DNA of 64,000 nt, taken from positions 4,753,281 through 4,817,280 of the forward strand of contig NZ_CP110139.1 of the NCBI RefSeq assembly GCF_025979885.1, read 5' to 3'. The stretch is from Hymenobacter sp. YIM 151500-1 (GTDB lineage: Bacteria > Bacteroidota > Bacteroidia > Cytophagales > Hymenobacteraceae). A model generated the notes under the pieces. That model was not told the origin of the DNA, ran no database searches, and saw only the letters and a list, made by a program, of their open reading frames with translations. How positions within the stretch are numbered: the stretch's first letter is position 1; each line of letters opens with the position of its first letter. A program made the translations under genes and the position numbers. Shown piece after piece: positions 17,073-25,855 of this stretch.

Positions 17073-17885
17073 GTGCGGAATATTGTCGCTGTAGCTACGG
17101 CTGGCCTGCTTTTTTTGGCCAGCTCGTTGTCCCTGAGGGCCGTGGCGCCGGGGGCGCCCACGTTGCCTCCCAAGTATAAGCTGCGCACCGTGGTGCTGGA
17201 TGCCGGCCACGGTGGCAAAGACCGGGGCTGCGCCGGCGTGAAGGCCCGCGAAGCCGATGTGGCCCTGAAAATTGTGCTGGCCCTGGGCCGGCACATCGAG
17301 GAAAACATGCCCGACGTGAAGGTGGTCTACACCCGCAAAACCGACGTGTTTGTGGAGCTGGCCGACCGCGCCGGCATTGCCAACAAGCACAACGCCGACC
17401 TGTTTATCTCGGTGCACTGCAACGCCGCCGCGCCCAATGCCTTCGGCACGGAAGTCTGGACCATGGGCCCGCACAAAACCGACGCCAACCTGTCGGTGGC
17501 CAAGCGCGAAAACGCGGTAATCTTACAAGAAGACAACTACAAGGAGCGTTACAACGGCTTCGACCCGACTTCGCCGCAGAGCCACATCCTGTTTTCCTTG
17601 TACCAGAGCGCCCACATCGTCAACAGCATCCGGTTTGCCCAAAAGGTAGACCGGCAGTTTCGTACTACGGTGGGGCGGCCCTCGCGCGGGGTCAAGCAGG
17701 CGGGCTTTCTGGTGCTCTGGAAATCCACCATGCCCTCGGTGCTGATTGAGGCCGGCTTTCTAACCAACCGCCGCGAAGAGCAGTACCTAAACGATAAAGC
17801 CGGGCAGTCGTATATGGCGTCAGGTATTTACCGGGCTTTCCGCGACTACAAAAATGAGCTGGAAGCAACCACTGGCGGCGACTAA
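17073..17885 (+). CDS. N-acetylmuramoyl-L-alanine amidase (Amidase_3)
   Basis: 270 residues from the GTG at 17073. It cleaves the amide bond between muramic acid and the peptide stem in the periplasm. The start was chosen because it gives a good signal peptide (MRNIVAVATAGLLFLASSLS) and lies downstream of a TATTTTG promoter-like box at 17019-17025; the GTG at 17025 falls on that box. Catalytic motifs: VVLDAGHGGKD (zinc His46), DLFISVHCNA (second zinc His) and VLIEAGFLTN (catalytic Glu). The Amidase_3 domain fills the mature protein; no cell-wall repeat domain follows. Confidence 0.9.
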   Translation: MRNIVAVATAGLLFLASSLSLRAVAPGAPTLPPKYKLRTVVLDAGHGGKDRGCAGVKAREADVALKIVLALGRHIEENMPDVKVVYTRKTDVFVELADRAGIANKHNADLFISVHCNAAAPNAFGTEVWTMGPHKTDANLSVAKRENAVILQEDNYKERYNGFDPTSPQSHILFSLYQSAHIVNSIRFAQKVDRQFRTTVGRPSRGVKQAGFLVLWKSTMPSVLIEAGFLTNRREEQYLNDKAGQSYMASGIYRAFRDYKNELEATTGGD

Positions 17886-17945
17886 GGCTCGTTGCCGTTG
17901 TATAGTTTGCCTTCTATTCCCGTCTTCCACTAACTCCTGACCACC

Positions 17946-18977
17946 GTGTCGAAAGAAATCAAAGTAGCCTTGCTGGGCATTGTGGCCATTGTGGCGCTGG
18001 TGCTGGGGTTCAACTTCCTGAAAGGCAGCAACCTGCTGTCATCGGACCGTACGTTCTATGCCAAGTACGACAACGTAGACGGCCTGACCGTGGGCAACCC
18101 GGTAATCCTCAATGGTATAAAAGTGGGCCAGGTCAAGGAAATGCACCTGGTGCCCGAGGAAGGCAACCGGGTGCGCGTGGCCCTGGAGCTGCAGAAAGGC
18201 GTGGTGGTGGGCGACTCTACGATAGCCAGCCTGAGCGGCTCGCTGCTGGGCTCTAAAACCATTACCCTGTTCATGGGCAAAAACTCGAAGGAGTACAGCG
18301 GCGGCGAGGAGCTGAAGTCTTACACCGTGGCCAGCATCACCGACGCCTTCCAGGCCAAGGCCCTGCCCGTGCTGGGCACCGTCGACTCCACGCTCATCAA
18401 GGTGAACAGCTTTCTGAGCAAGGATGCCAAAGTGAGCCTGCAGCAAACCCTGCTCAACGCCCAGGGCAGCACCGAGGCCCTGCGCAACCTGCTGGTGATG
18501 AACCAGCGCAACATCAACCAGATTACCACCAACATGGCCCGGCTGACCAAGGACCTGAACACGACCAGCCAGAAGTTTGACCGGATTGCCGCCAACTTCG
18601 CCCAGCTCAGCGACTCGCTGAAAGGGGCGCCCGTGGGGCCGGCTATGCGCAAGCTCAACGCCACCATGGGCGAGGCCCAGGCCACGATGACCAGCCTGAA
18701 CAAGTCGCTCAACGACCAGCAGGGCTCCCTGGGCAAGCTCATCCACGACACGGCCTTGTACAACAACCTCAACGCCACCGCCGCCAGCTCCAACGCCCTG
18801 ATTTCCGACCTGAAAGCTAACCCCAAGCGCTACGTGCACTTCTCGGTGTTTGGCGGGGGCAAGGAAAAAAAGAAAACCGAAACTACAGTAAAGGCAAACG
18901 GGGAGGTAGAGAAGGAAACCAAAACTGTCACTTCCCCCACAACTTCTGACACCGCCGTGACGCCTCAGGCCCAGTAG
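17946..18977 (+). CDS. MlaD/MCE-family lipid-transport protein
   Basis: 343 residues from a GTG. One N-terminal transmembrane helix (KVALLGIVAIVALVLGFNF, about 6-24) anchors it. An MCE domain (about 35-115: YAKYDNVDGLTVGNPVILNG, GDSTIASLSGSLLGSKTI) binds phospholipid as substrate-binding part of Mla-type ABC systems. A long helical stalk and a Lys/Thr-rich tail end the protein. It lies 60 nt after the amidase and is probably in the same transcript. The ATPase and permease partners are not in this window. Confidence 0.88.
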   Translation: MSKEIKVALLGIVAIVALVLGFNFLKGSNLLSSDRTFYAKYDNVDGLTVGNPVILNGIKVGQVKEMHLVPEEGNRVRVALELQKGVVVGDSTIASLSGSLLGSKTITLFMGKNSKEYSGGEELKSYTVASITDAFQAKALPVLGTVDSTLIKVNSFLSKDAKVSLQQTLLNAQGSTEALRNLLVMNQRNINQITTNMARLTKDLNTTSQKFDRIAANFAQLSDSLKGAPVGPAMRKLNATMGEAQATMTSLNKSLNDQQGSLGKLIHDTALYNNLNATAASSNALISDLKANPKRYVHFSVFGGGKEKKKTETTVKANGEVEKETKTVTSPTTSDTAVTPQAQ

Positions 18978-18978
18978 A

Positions 18979-19066
18979 ATCACAGATTAGGCAGATTTTG
19001 AGCAGATGACGCAGATAGTAGAGGTTGCATCTGGGTTACCTGTTTAAAATCTGCCTAATCTGTGAT
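18979..19066. repeat. Intergenic inverted repeat, ATCACAGATTAGGCAG family
   Basis: Perfect 21-nt arms at 18979-18999 and 19046-19066 (ATCACAGATTAGGCAGATTT plus T) begin one base after the TAG stop of the MlaD gene. Confidence 0.8.
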
Positions 19067-19075
19067 GCACATCCT

Positions 19076-19083
19076 TACCTTTG
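19076..19083 (+). promoter_or_regulatory. -7 promoter element TACCTTTG for the carboxylase gene
   Basis: An exact TAnnTTTG 68 nt before the ATG at 19151. The expected transcription start falls inside the hairpin at 19084-19105. Confidence 0.5.
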
Positions 19084-19109
19084 AAATCCGCCCCAGGGCG
19101 GATTTTTTT
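19084..19109 (+). terminator. Rho-independent terminator after the amidase-mlaD unit
   Basis: AAATCCGCC (19084-19092) pairs with GGCGGATTT (19097-19105), followed by a run of T. It immediately follows a promoter-like box, so promoter and terminator overlap. Confidence 0.7.
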
Positions 19110-19150
19110 GTGCTGATTTCCCACCTTCCCACCACCCAGCCCATCCCCGC

Positions 19151-20779
19151 ATGGACCTCGAGTTCAACAAAAACGAAGACCAGCTTAAGCAACTAACCTT
19201 TCAACTTCAGCAGCGCCTGAAAAAAGTGCAGCTCGGCGGCGGCGAGAAGCGCATTGCCGCCCACAAAGCCAAAGGCAAGCTCACGGCCCGTGAAAGGATA
19301 GAATACCTACTCGACAAAGACACTGAGACGCTGGAAATCGGGGCGTTTGCGGGGGAGGGGATGTACCCGGAAGAGGGCGGCTGCCCCAGCGGGGGTGTGG
19401 TGGTGGTGATTGGCTACGTGCAGGGCCGGCAGTGCGTGGTGGTAGCCAACGACGCCACCGTAAAGGCCGGGGCCTGGTTTCCGATTACGGCCAAGAAGAA
19501 CCTGCGGGCCCAGGAAATCAGCATCGAAAACAAGCTGCCTATCATCTACCTCGTCGATTCGGCGGGGGTGTACCTGCCCATGCAGGACGAAATCTTTCCC
19601 GACAAGGAGCACTTCGGCCGCATCTTCCGCAACAACGCCGTGATGAGCAGCTTGGGCATCGTGCAGCTGGCCGCCATCATGGGGCCTTGCGTGGCCGGCG
19701 GGGCCTACCTGCCCATTATGAGCGACGAGGCTATGATTGTGGATGGCACCGGCTCGGTGTTTCTGGCCGGTTCCTACCTGGTAAAGTCGGCCATCGGCGA
19801 GAGTATCGACAACGAAACGCTGGGCGGGGCCACCACGCACTCCGAAATTTCGGGCGTGACGGACTATAAGTTCGCCAATGACGAAGAGTGCTTGGACCAC
19901 ATCCGCAACATCTTCGACAAGCTGGGGGCCACACCCACGGCCGGCTTTTCGCGCAAGACGCCCGCCCAGCCCAAGGAAAACCCGCAGGAAATTCTGGGCC
20001 TGCTGCCCGCCGACCGGGTGAAGCCCTACGACATGATGGACATCATCCGGCGCTTGGTAGATGATTCGGAGTTTGAGCCCTATAAGGACCTCTACGGCCA
20101 GACCCTCATCTGCGGCTTGGCCCGCATTGATGGCTGGGCGGTGGGCATCGTGGCTAACCAGCGCAAAATCGTGAAGACCAAGAAGGGCGCCATGCAGATG
20201 GGCGGCGTCATCTACTCCGACTCGGCCGACAAAGCCGCGCGCTTCATCATGAACTGCAACCAGAAGCGCATCCCGCTGGTGTTCCTGCACGACGTGTCGG
20301 GCTTCATGGTGGGCTCCCAGTCGGAGCACGGCGGCATTATCAAGGACGGCGCCAAGATGGTGAATGCCATGAGCAACTCGGTGGTGCCCAAGTTTTCGGT
20401 GATTGTGGGCAACTCATACGGGGCCGGCAACTACGCCATGTGCGGCAAAGCCTACGACCCCCGCCTCATCGTGGCCTGGCCCACCGCCCAACTGGCCGTG
20501 ATGAGCGGAGCCGCCGCCGCCAACACGCTCCTGCAAATTCAGGTAGCGGCAGCCGAAGCCAAAGGCGACAAGCTCACCGACGAAGCCAAAAAAGAAATGT
20601 TCGACCGGATCAAAGCCCGCTACGACGAGCAGCTCTCGCCCTACTACGCCGCCGCGCGGTTGTGGGTGGATGCTATTATTGACCCGCTGGAAACCCGCAA
20701 GGTTATTTCGCAGGGCATTGCCATGGCGAATCACGCGCCGATTGAGCGGGCGTATAATGTGGGCGTAATTCAGGTTTGA
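19151..20779 (+). CDS. Acyl-CoA carboxylase, carboxyltransferase (beta) subunit, methylcrotonyl-CoA carboxylase-like
   Basis: 542 residues. It transfers the carboxyl group from carboxybiotin to an acyl-CoA. Both carboxyltransferase halves are present: KLTARERIEYLLD and AAIMGPCVAGGAYLPIMSDEA in the first, FLHDVSGFMVGSQSEHGGIIKDGAKM and VGNSYGAGNYAMCGKAYDPR in the second. The stretch FPDKEHFGRIFRNNAVMSSLGI resembles methylcrotonyl-CoA carboxylase beta more than propionyl-CoA carboxylase beta, and the length fits. The biotin carboxylase partner is not in this window. A propionyl-CoA substrate cannot be excluded, which would link it to mutAB and meaB here. Confidence 0.88.
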   Translation: MDLEFNKNEDQLKQLTFQLQQRLKKVQLGGGEKRIAAHKAKGKLTARERIEYLLDKDTETLEIGAFAGEGMYPEEGGCPSGGVVVVIGYVQGRQCVVVANDATVKAGAWFPITAKKNLRAQEISIENKLPIIYLVDSAGVYLPMQDEIFPDKEHFGRIFRNNAVMSSLGIVQLAAIMGPCVAGGAYLPIMSDEAMIVDGTGSVFLAGSYLVKSAIGESIDNETLGGATTHSEISGVTDYKFANDEECLDHIRNIFDKLGATPTAGFSRKTPAQPKENPQEILGLLPADRVKPYDMMDIIRRLVDDSEFEPYKDLYGQTLICGLARIDGWAVGIVANQRKIVKTKKGAMQMGGVIYSDSADKAARFIMNCNQKRIPLVFLHDVSGFMVGSQSEHGGIIKDGAKMVNAMSNSVVPKFSVIVGNSYGAGNYAMCGKAYDPRLIVAWPTAQLAVMSGAAAANTLLQIQVAAAEAKGDKLTDEAKKEMFDRIKARYDEQLSPYYAAARLWVDAIIDPLETRKVISQGIAMANHAPIERAYNVGVIQV

Positions 20780-20781
20780 GG

Positions 20782-21204
20782 ATGATGGAACTATGCAGTA
20801 GGCAGGTAATGGGTCTTAGTTGGCTTGTAGGCTTTGGCTATGTAATTCTAATGACAAACAGCTGGTCTGGTAGGCCACATAAAGCACCCTATAACAAGTT
20901 ATTTAACCTAAGAACATATAGCTTACATCTGATTGCAAGCAGTCTACTATGTCTTATTGCATGGGATTGGTGTCGGTATGCGTTGCCTCCAACTGGGCTT
21001 GTTTCACCTGTTATATTCCTACTGCTTTTTTTACCAATTGATTTGTGTATTCAACGAGTGACTGGCCGTCACATCATTATTGCAACTCGCTGGGATAATA
21101 AGCCTGAGGAATACAAATGGTACATAGATGGACCTCTCGCATTTCTGCTTACCAGCATTCCACTAATTGCACCTGGCATTATATCAAATTGGTACAAGAC
21201 GTAA
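20782..21204 (+). CDS. Membrane protein of unknown function with atypical low GC
   Basis: 140 residues with three to four hydrophobic helices (MGLSWLVGFGYVILM, LHLIASSLLCLIAWDW, VSPVIFLLLFLPIDLCI, LAFLLTSIPLIAPGII). The ATG at 20782 is three bases after the carboxylase stop; a TTG at 20776 would overlap it. Base composition is clearly more AT-rich than the neighbours, which suggests recent acquisition. No family was recognised. Confidence 0.6.
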   Translation: MMELCSRQVMGLSWLVGFGYVILMTNSWSGRPHKAPYNKLFNLRTYSLHLIASSLLCLIAWDWCRYALPPTGLVSPVIFLLLFLPIDLCIQRVTGRHIIIATRWDNKPEEYKWYIDGPLAFLLTSIPLIAPGIISNWYKT

Positions 21205-21244
21205 TTCTTTATTGTATAGGGTTTTCAGGAACGGTGTACTTGGG

Positions 21245-21358
21245 GTGTAGAGACGCGACCTTTCGCATCTGGGCTACACAGTTCAAGAAACTGCTATAAT
21301 TCGCAAATAACTGCTTTACATTTACCCGGCCCGTCCGCACCATCCGGTGCGGCGGGCC
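21245..21358. other. Intergenic segment with half of a repeat element and a hairpin terminator
   Basis: The 21205-21439 gap contains a single arm related to the 432-564 element (TGTAGAGACGCGACCTTTCG, from 21245). A GC-rich hairpin follows at 21328-21358 (GGCCCGTCCGCACC with GGTGCGGCGGGCC), a probable terminator. No gene was seen. Confidence 0.6.
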
Positions 21359-21439
21359 GCGGACGTTTCAAGCAACGCAGAACGTATCCAGGCTGATTCG
21401 TGTAGATTGTAGTACCGCTTAAACTATTGTCCTGCCCGT

Positions 21440-21667
21440 ATGAAAACGCTAACCCTCACCATCCCTGATAATCTGGACCTCACCGATAGGGAAGCCGCCA
21501 TGCTGCTGGCTTCCCGGCTGTACGAGCAAGGTAAACTGTCACTGGGGCAAGCGGCGGAGCTGGCTGGTTACAGCAAGCGCACCTTCATGGAGCTGCTGGG
21601 GCAATATGGAGTATCGGTTATCAACCATTCGGCCGATGATTTGGCGCGTGATGTAGCCAATGCCTGA
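21440..21667 (+). CDS. UPF0175-family antitoxin
   Basis: 75 residues. The family is a small ribbon/helix DNA-binding antitoxin: a beta start (TLTIPDNLDL), then a helix region (DREAAMLLASRLYEQGKLSLGQAAELAGYSKRTFMELLGQYGVSV) typical of UPF0175. It overlaps the downstream PIN-like gene by 8 nt, the usual antitoxin-first arrangement, and probably represses its own promoter. Function is inferred from family and context. Confidence 0.85.
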   Translation: MKTLTLTIPDNLDLTDREAAMLLASRLYEQGKLSLGQAAELAGYSKRTFMELLGQYGVSVINHSADDLARDVANA

Positions 21668-22118
21668 ATTGGTTATTTCCGACGCCAGCTGCCTGATTCT
21701 GCTGACCACTATTGGTGAGCTGACGATGCTACAACGGCTGTATGACACCGTACTTACCACGCCCACCGTGGCGGCTGAATATGGAATGCCGCTGCCGGAG
21801 TGGGTGAAGCTGGAAGCAGCTCACGATGAGTATCGACAGCAACTTCTGGAAATGCAACTGGATGCGGGGGAATCGAGTGCCATTGCGTTGGCCTTAGAAA
21901 AAGCACACTGCACAGTAATTCTGGACGATTATAAAGCCTGTCGCGTGGCTGAACAAATGGGGTTGCAACTCACGGGCACCTTGGGAATAGTAGTGAAGGC
22001 TAAACGACGTGGAATTATTCCGGCCGTGAAGCCACTGCTGCAACGCATCAAACAGACCAACTTCCGTCTGTCGGTCGAGTTAGAGAATCAAGTATTGCGG
22101 CTGGCCGGCGAGTTATGA
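21660..22118 (+). CDS. DUF3368 PIN-like toxin
   Basis: 152 residues. DUF3368 proteins are PIN-fold nucleases paired with UPF0175. Acidic metal-binding positions are visible: Asp8 in ISDASCLILL, the Glu in LDAGESSAIALA, and the Asp pair in VILDDYKACRVAEQMG. The C-terminal GTLGIVVKAKRRGIIPAVKPLL is characteristic. Overlap with the antitoxin on one side and an ATGA overlap with a truncated zeta-toxin reading frame on the other show a compact cassette. Confidence 0.85.
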   Translation: MPELVISDASCLILLTTIGELTMLQRLYDTVLTTPTVAAEYGMPLPEWVKLEAAHDEYRQQLLEMQLDAGESSAIALALEKAHCTVILDDYKACRVAEQMGLQLTGTLGIVVKAKRRGIIPAVKPLLQRIKQTNFRLSVELENQVLRLAGEL

Positions 22119-22237
22119 TAAAGTATATCTACCTCTTAGCCGGCTGTAACGGCGCGGGCAAAACCACCACCGCCTACGCCCTGCTGCCGACACTGCTAGG
22201 GTGCCGGGAGTTTATGAATGCCGATGAAATTGCGTGA
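22115..22237 (+). pseudogene. Truncated zeta-toxin-like ATPase (N-terminal 40 residues only)
   Basis: The ATG at 22115 overlaps the DUF3368 stop (ATGA). It encodes a strand, a Walker A motif (LLAGCNGAGKTTTAYALL) and the FMNADEIA motif of zeta toxin/UDP-GlcNAc kinase families. It then stops with TGA at 22235, where intact members continue for 150 or more residues. The downstream sequence to 22370 does not resume the family in any frame I checked, so the rest is deleted. Confidence 0.7.
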
Positions 22238-22370
22238 TGCTCTCACTGTTTCCCAGCTCGCCAGCACCACCCGATGCAGCGGGCCGCTGGCGTTTCGGGG
22301 CAGTGCCTGCCGGGCCGTGAAGTAGCGGGGGAATACTACCTTTCAGGATAAGGAAACCAACCCTCGTGTT

Positions 22371-22955
22371 ATGACCGCCGACTACCTCACCAGTGCCCGC
22401 AAGCAGTTCGAGTACTACAAGCTGCTCGGCGACCGGACCTTTGCCCAACTGCCCGACGAGGCACTGTTCTGGCAGTACAATGCCGAAAGCAACAGCATTG
22501 CCACCATCGTTAAGCATCTGTGGGGCAATATGATGTCGCGGTGGACCGACTTTCTGACTACGGACGGCGAGAAAGAGTGGCGACAGCGGGAAGCGGAGTT
22601 CGACAACGACGTGCAGACGCGGGCGGAGCTGCTGGCCCGGTGGGAGCAGGGGTGGAGCTGCCTGTTTGCGGCCCTGGACTTGCTGAATGAAAGCAACTGG
22701 CACACCATCGTGTACATCCGCAACCAGGGCCACTCGGTGCTGGAGGCCATCAACCGGCAACTGGCGCATTACCCGTACCACATCGGGCAAATCGTGTACA
22801 TCGGCAAAATGGTGCAGGATGCCGGCTGGGAATCCTTATCCATTCCGCGGGGGAAGTCGCAGGCGTTTAACGCCGAGAAGTTTGCCCAGCCCCAACGCCG
22901 CGCCCACTTTACCGACGAATTCTTGACGGGCCCAGCGCCTTCTTCTCCGCACTAA
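22371..22955 (+). CDS. DinB-superfamily protein (DUF1572-like)
   Basis: 194 residues. A four-helix-bundle DinB-like fold whose metal-binding histidines fit IVKHLWGNMMSRW (first His) and LAHYPYHIGQIVYIGK (second and third). Members include thiol transferases and proteins of unknown role. A TACCTTTC promoter-like box lies about 30 nt upstream. No signal peptide; cytoplasmic. The specific reaction is unknown. Confidence 0.8.
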   Translation: MTADYLTSARKQFEYYKLLGDRTFAQLPDEALFWQYNAESNSIATIVKHLWGNMMSRWTDFLTTDGEKEWRQREAEFDNDVQTRAELLARWEQGWSCLFAALDLLNESNWHTIVYIRNQGHSVLEAINRQLAHYPYHIGQIVYIGKMVQDAGWESLSIPRGKSQAFNAEKFAQPQRRAHFTDEFLTGPAPSSPH

Positions 22956-23075
22956 GTCGGGCGTTTGGCCGGGACGTCCTAGCCCCGCAGTTCTTTTCGG
23001 GGCACTGACGAGAAAAGGCATAAAATCACTGTGGCGGCTACTACGTAAGCAGGTACTGAACCTAACATGTGGCCT

Positions 23076-23948
23076 ATGAAACGTCTGCTAATTACCGGCG
23101 CCACCGGCAACGTGGGAATGGAAGTGCTGCGGAGCCTGGCCGTCACCCCCACCGACGACGTAACCGTGCTGGCCGGCGTCCGGGACGTAGCCAGGGTCCA
23201 GCCGCAGCTGCGGGAGCTGCCGACCGTGACGCCCGTGCGCTTCGATTTCGCCGATGCCAGCACCTATGAGCCCGCGCTGCGCGGCGTGACTGGCGTGTTT
23301 TTGCTGCTGCCCGCCGGGCTGCCCGATGCTCCCCGGCGCTTTGGGGAGCTGGTGGCAGCAGCGCAGGCGGCGGGCGTGCAGCACGTGGTGTATATGTCGG
23401 TGCAGGGGGCCGAAGACATGCGCCTGATTCCGCACCACCGGATTGAAAAAGCGGTGATGCAAGGCGGCGTGCCCTACACGCTGCTGCGGCCGGCTTACTT
23501 CATGCAAAACTTCAACAGCACCCTGCGCGACGACCTCGTACGCCGCAACCTGATTTACCTGCCCGCTGGCCAGGCCCGCTTTACGCTGATTGACGTGCGC
23601 GACATTGGGCGGGTGGCGGCCGAGGTGCTGCGCCAGCCCACGGCCCACGCCGGCCAGGCCTACACGCTCACGGGCACCGAGTCGCTGACTTTCGGTGAAA
23701 TGGCTGTTACGCTCACCCAGGGCCTGGGCCGGCCCATCCGCTACCTGTCGCCTAACCCGCTACGTTTTTTTCTCACAAAAAAGCGCCAAGGCACAGCTAC
23801 TGGGTTTATTCTGATTATGATTCTGCTGCACTACCTGGCTCGCTTCCAGCGGACGGCACCCACCACCGACTGGGTGCAGCGCGTAACCGGGCAGGCTCCG
23901 CTCACCTTCGCCGAGTACGTGCGCGACTACCGCGCGGAGTTGAGTTGA
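23076..23948 (+). CDS. NmrA-like NAD(P)-binding protein
   Basis: 290 residues from the ATG at 23076 (another ATG at 23067 adds three residues). The Rossmann motif ITGATGNVG is at residues 5-13, followed by VRFDFADASTYEPALRGVTGVFLLLP, VQHVVYMSVQGAED and TLLRPAYFMQNF, the pattern of NmrA/azoreductase-type redox sensors and quinone oxidoreductases. A hydrophobic stretch (GFILIMILLHYLARF) near residue 245 is unusual for a soluble family member. The substrate is unknown. Confidence 0.85.
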   Translation: MKRLLITGATGNVGMEVLRSLAVTPTDDVTVLAGVRDVARVQPQLRELPTVTPVRFDFADASTYEPALRGVTGVFLLLPAGLPDAPRRFGELVAAAQAAGVQHVVYMSVQGAEDMRLIPHHRIEKAVMQGGVPYTLLRPAYFMQNFNSTLRDDLVRRNLIYLPAGQARFTLIDVRDIGRVAAEVLRQPTAHAGQAYTLTGTESLTFGEMAVTLTQGLGRPIRYLSPNPLRFFLTKKRQGTATGFILIMILLHYLARFQRTAPTTDWVQRVTGQAPLTFAEYVRDYRAELS

Positions 23949-24124
23949 GCATCAAGTCAGCATGGGCCGGGGGTGGAATGAACAATGGCTGGCATGCACA
24001 CGGATTGAAGAACCGGTAGCTACCGGCCTTCCTCCGCGCCCTCTGCGCCAAACTTCTGCGCCCTCTGCGGGAACCAACCCCCACGCTGCCCGCCTGCCCG
24101 TATAGCCGGAAAAACCTGAAGGCC

Positions 24125-25855
24125 ATGACCAAAAAAACCGTTTCCGAAATCATCATTGACACCCTGCAAGCGGCCGGGGTGCGGCGCGTGTACGGCGTGG
24201 TGGGCGACTCGCTCAACGGCCTCACCGACGTGATTCGCACCCGCGACGACTTGGAGTTTATTGCCGTGCGCCACGAGGAAGCCGGCGCCTTTGCGGCCGG
24301 GGCCGAGGCCCACCTCACCGGGGAGCTGGCCGTGTGCTTCGGCTCCTGCGGGCCCGGCAACACCCACCTCATCAACGGCCTCTACGACTGCCACCGTAGC
24401 CGTGTGCCGGTGCTGGCCGTGGCCGCCCAGATTCCGAGCGACGAAATCGGGACGGGCTACTTCCAGGAAACGCACCCGGAGCGGCTGTTTCAGGAGTGTA
24501 GCCACTATTGCGAGTTGATTTCGGCGCCTAATCAGGCCGTGCGCATCATTGAGGCCGCCGTGCAGCACGCCCTCACCGAGCGCGGCGTGGCCGTCATTGT
24601 GGTGCCCGGCGACGTCACCCACCTCAGCATCGAAGCCCCCGAGTCGCGCCTGCCCGCCCGAGGCCGCACCGCCACCCTGCGCCCCGCCGACGCCGACGTG
24701 CGCCAGGCTGCCGACGTGCTTAACGCCTGCGACAACATAGCCATTCTGGCTGGAGCGGGCTGCGCCGACGCCCACGCCGAGCTGCTGCAAGTGGCGGAAG
24801 CATTGCAAGCCCCCGTGGTACACGCCCTGCGCGGGAAGGAGTTCGTGGAGCCTAATAACCCATACGGCGTGGGGTTGACGGGCTTGCTGGGGATGCCCGC
24901 CGGCTACCATGCCCTCATGGACGCCGACGGCATTCTGATGCTGGGCACTGACTTTCCGTACAAACAGTTTATCCCCACCGACGCCCGTATTGTGCAGGTA
25001 GACGTGCGCGCCCGCCACTTAGGCCGCCGTGCCCGCGTGGAAGTGGGCCTGCCCGGCGACGTGGCCGACGCCGTGCGCCAGCTGCTGCCCCACCTGCGCC
25101 CCCGCACCGACCGCGCCTACCTCGACGCCGCCCTACGCCGCCACCGCGACGACCAGCACAATCTGCGCGAGCTGGCCGACGGTGAGGCCGGGGCCGCTGA
25201 GCTGCACCCCCAACACGTGGCACGCCTGCTGAGTGAGCTGGCCCAGGAGGATGCCATTTTCACCTGCGACGTAGGCACGCCTACCATTTGGGCGGCCCGC
25301 TACCTTGCCATGAATGGCCGGCGCCGGCTCATTGGCTCGTTTAACCACGGCAGCATGGCCAGCGCGCTTTCCCAGGCCATTGGCGCGCAGCTGGCCTACC
25401 CCGAGCGGCAGGTAGTGGCGCTGTGTGGTGATGGGGGCCTGGCCATGCTGCTGAGCGAGCTGCTCACGTTGCGCCAGCACCGTTTGCCGGTGAAAGTGGT
25501 AGTGTTCAACAACAGCGCCTACGGCTTTGTAGAGCTGGAAATGAAGGCCGCCGGCACCCTGGAATACGGTACCGAGCTGGACAACCCCGACTTCGGGGTC
25601 CTGGCCCAGGCCGCCGGCCTCACCGGCCTGCGCGTGCACGACCCCGCCCACCTGCCCGACGTGCTGGCCCAGGCCCTGGCCACTCCCGGCCCCGTGCTGG
25701 TAGATGCTGTGGTGCGTCGCCAGGAGCTGAGTATGCCGCCCACCATCGAAGGCAAGCAGGCCCTGGGCTTCGGCCTGTACGCGCTGAAAGCCCTGATGAA
25801 CGGCCACGGCAGTGAGCTACTGGAACTAGCCAAGACAAACTTGGGAGGACGGTAG
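24125..25855 (+). CDS. poxB: Pyruvate dehydrogenase (quinone) / pyruvate oxidase, ThDP-dependent
   Basis: 576 residues. It oxidises pyruvate to acetate and CO2, passing electrons to quinones at the membrane. The N-terminal ThDP domain shows YGVVGDSLNGLTD, the catalytic Glu in AVRHEEAGAFAAGA, and GSCGPGNTHLINGLYD. The central FAD/ADP domain follows (ADVLNACDNIAILAGAG). The C-terminal ThDP-binding motif is GDGGLAMLLSELLTLRQHRL with NNSAYGFVELE. The end (ALKALMNGHGSELLELAKTN) resembles the PoxB membrane-binding tail. It is a single gene, preceded by a gap (23949-24124) with repeated CTCTGCGCC words. Confidence 0.88.
   Translation: MTKKTVSEIIIDTLQAAGVRRVYGVVGDSLNGLTDVIRTRDDLEFIAVRHEEAGAFAAGAEAHLTGELAVCFGSCGPGNTHLINGLYDCHRSRVPVLAVAAQIPSDEIGTGYFQETHPERLFQECSHYCELISAPNQAVRIIEAAVQHALTERGVAVIVVPGDVTHLSIEAPESRLPARGRTATLRPADADVRQAADVLNACDNIAILAGAGCADAHAELLQVAEALQAPVVHALRGKEFVEPNNPYGVGLTGLLGMPAGYHALMDADGILMLGTDFPYKQFIPTDARIVQVDVRARHLGRRARVEVGLPGDVADAVRQLLPHLRPRTDRAYLDAALRRHRDDQHNLRELADGEAGAAELHPQHVARLLSELAQEDAIFTCDVGTPTIWAARYLAMNGRRRLIGSFNHGSMASALSQAIGAQLAYPERQVVALCGDGGLAMLLSELLTLRQHRLPVKVVVFNNSAYGFVELEMKAAGTLEYGTELDNPDFGVLAQAAGLTGLRVHDPAHLPDVLAQALATPGPVLVDAVVRRQELSMPPTIEGKQALGFGLYALKALMNGHGSELLELAKTNLGGR

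Noticed and set aside
22238..22370. Remaining part of the zeta-toxin gene in another frame
   Set aside because: Reading the gap in all plus-strand frames gives no continuation of the family, so the rest appears deleted, not frameshifted.
24020..25018. A 332-codon open frame antisense to poxB
   Set aside because: The plus-strand frame has full ThDP-enzyme motifs. The antisense product has low-complexity His/Gly/Val composition.
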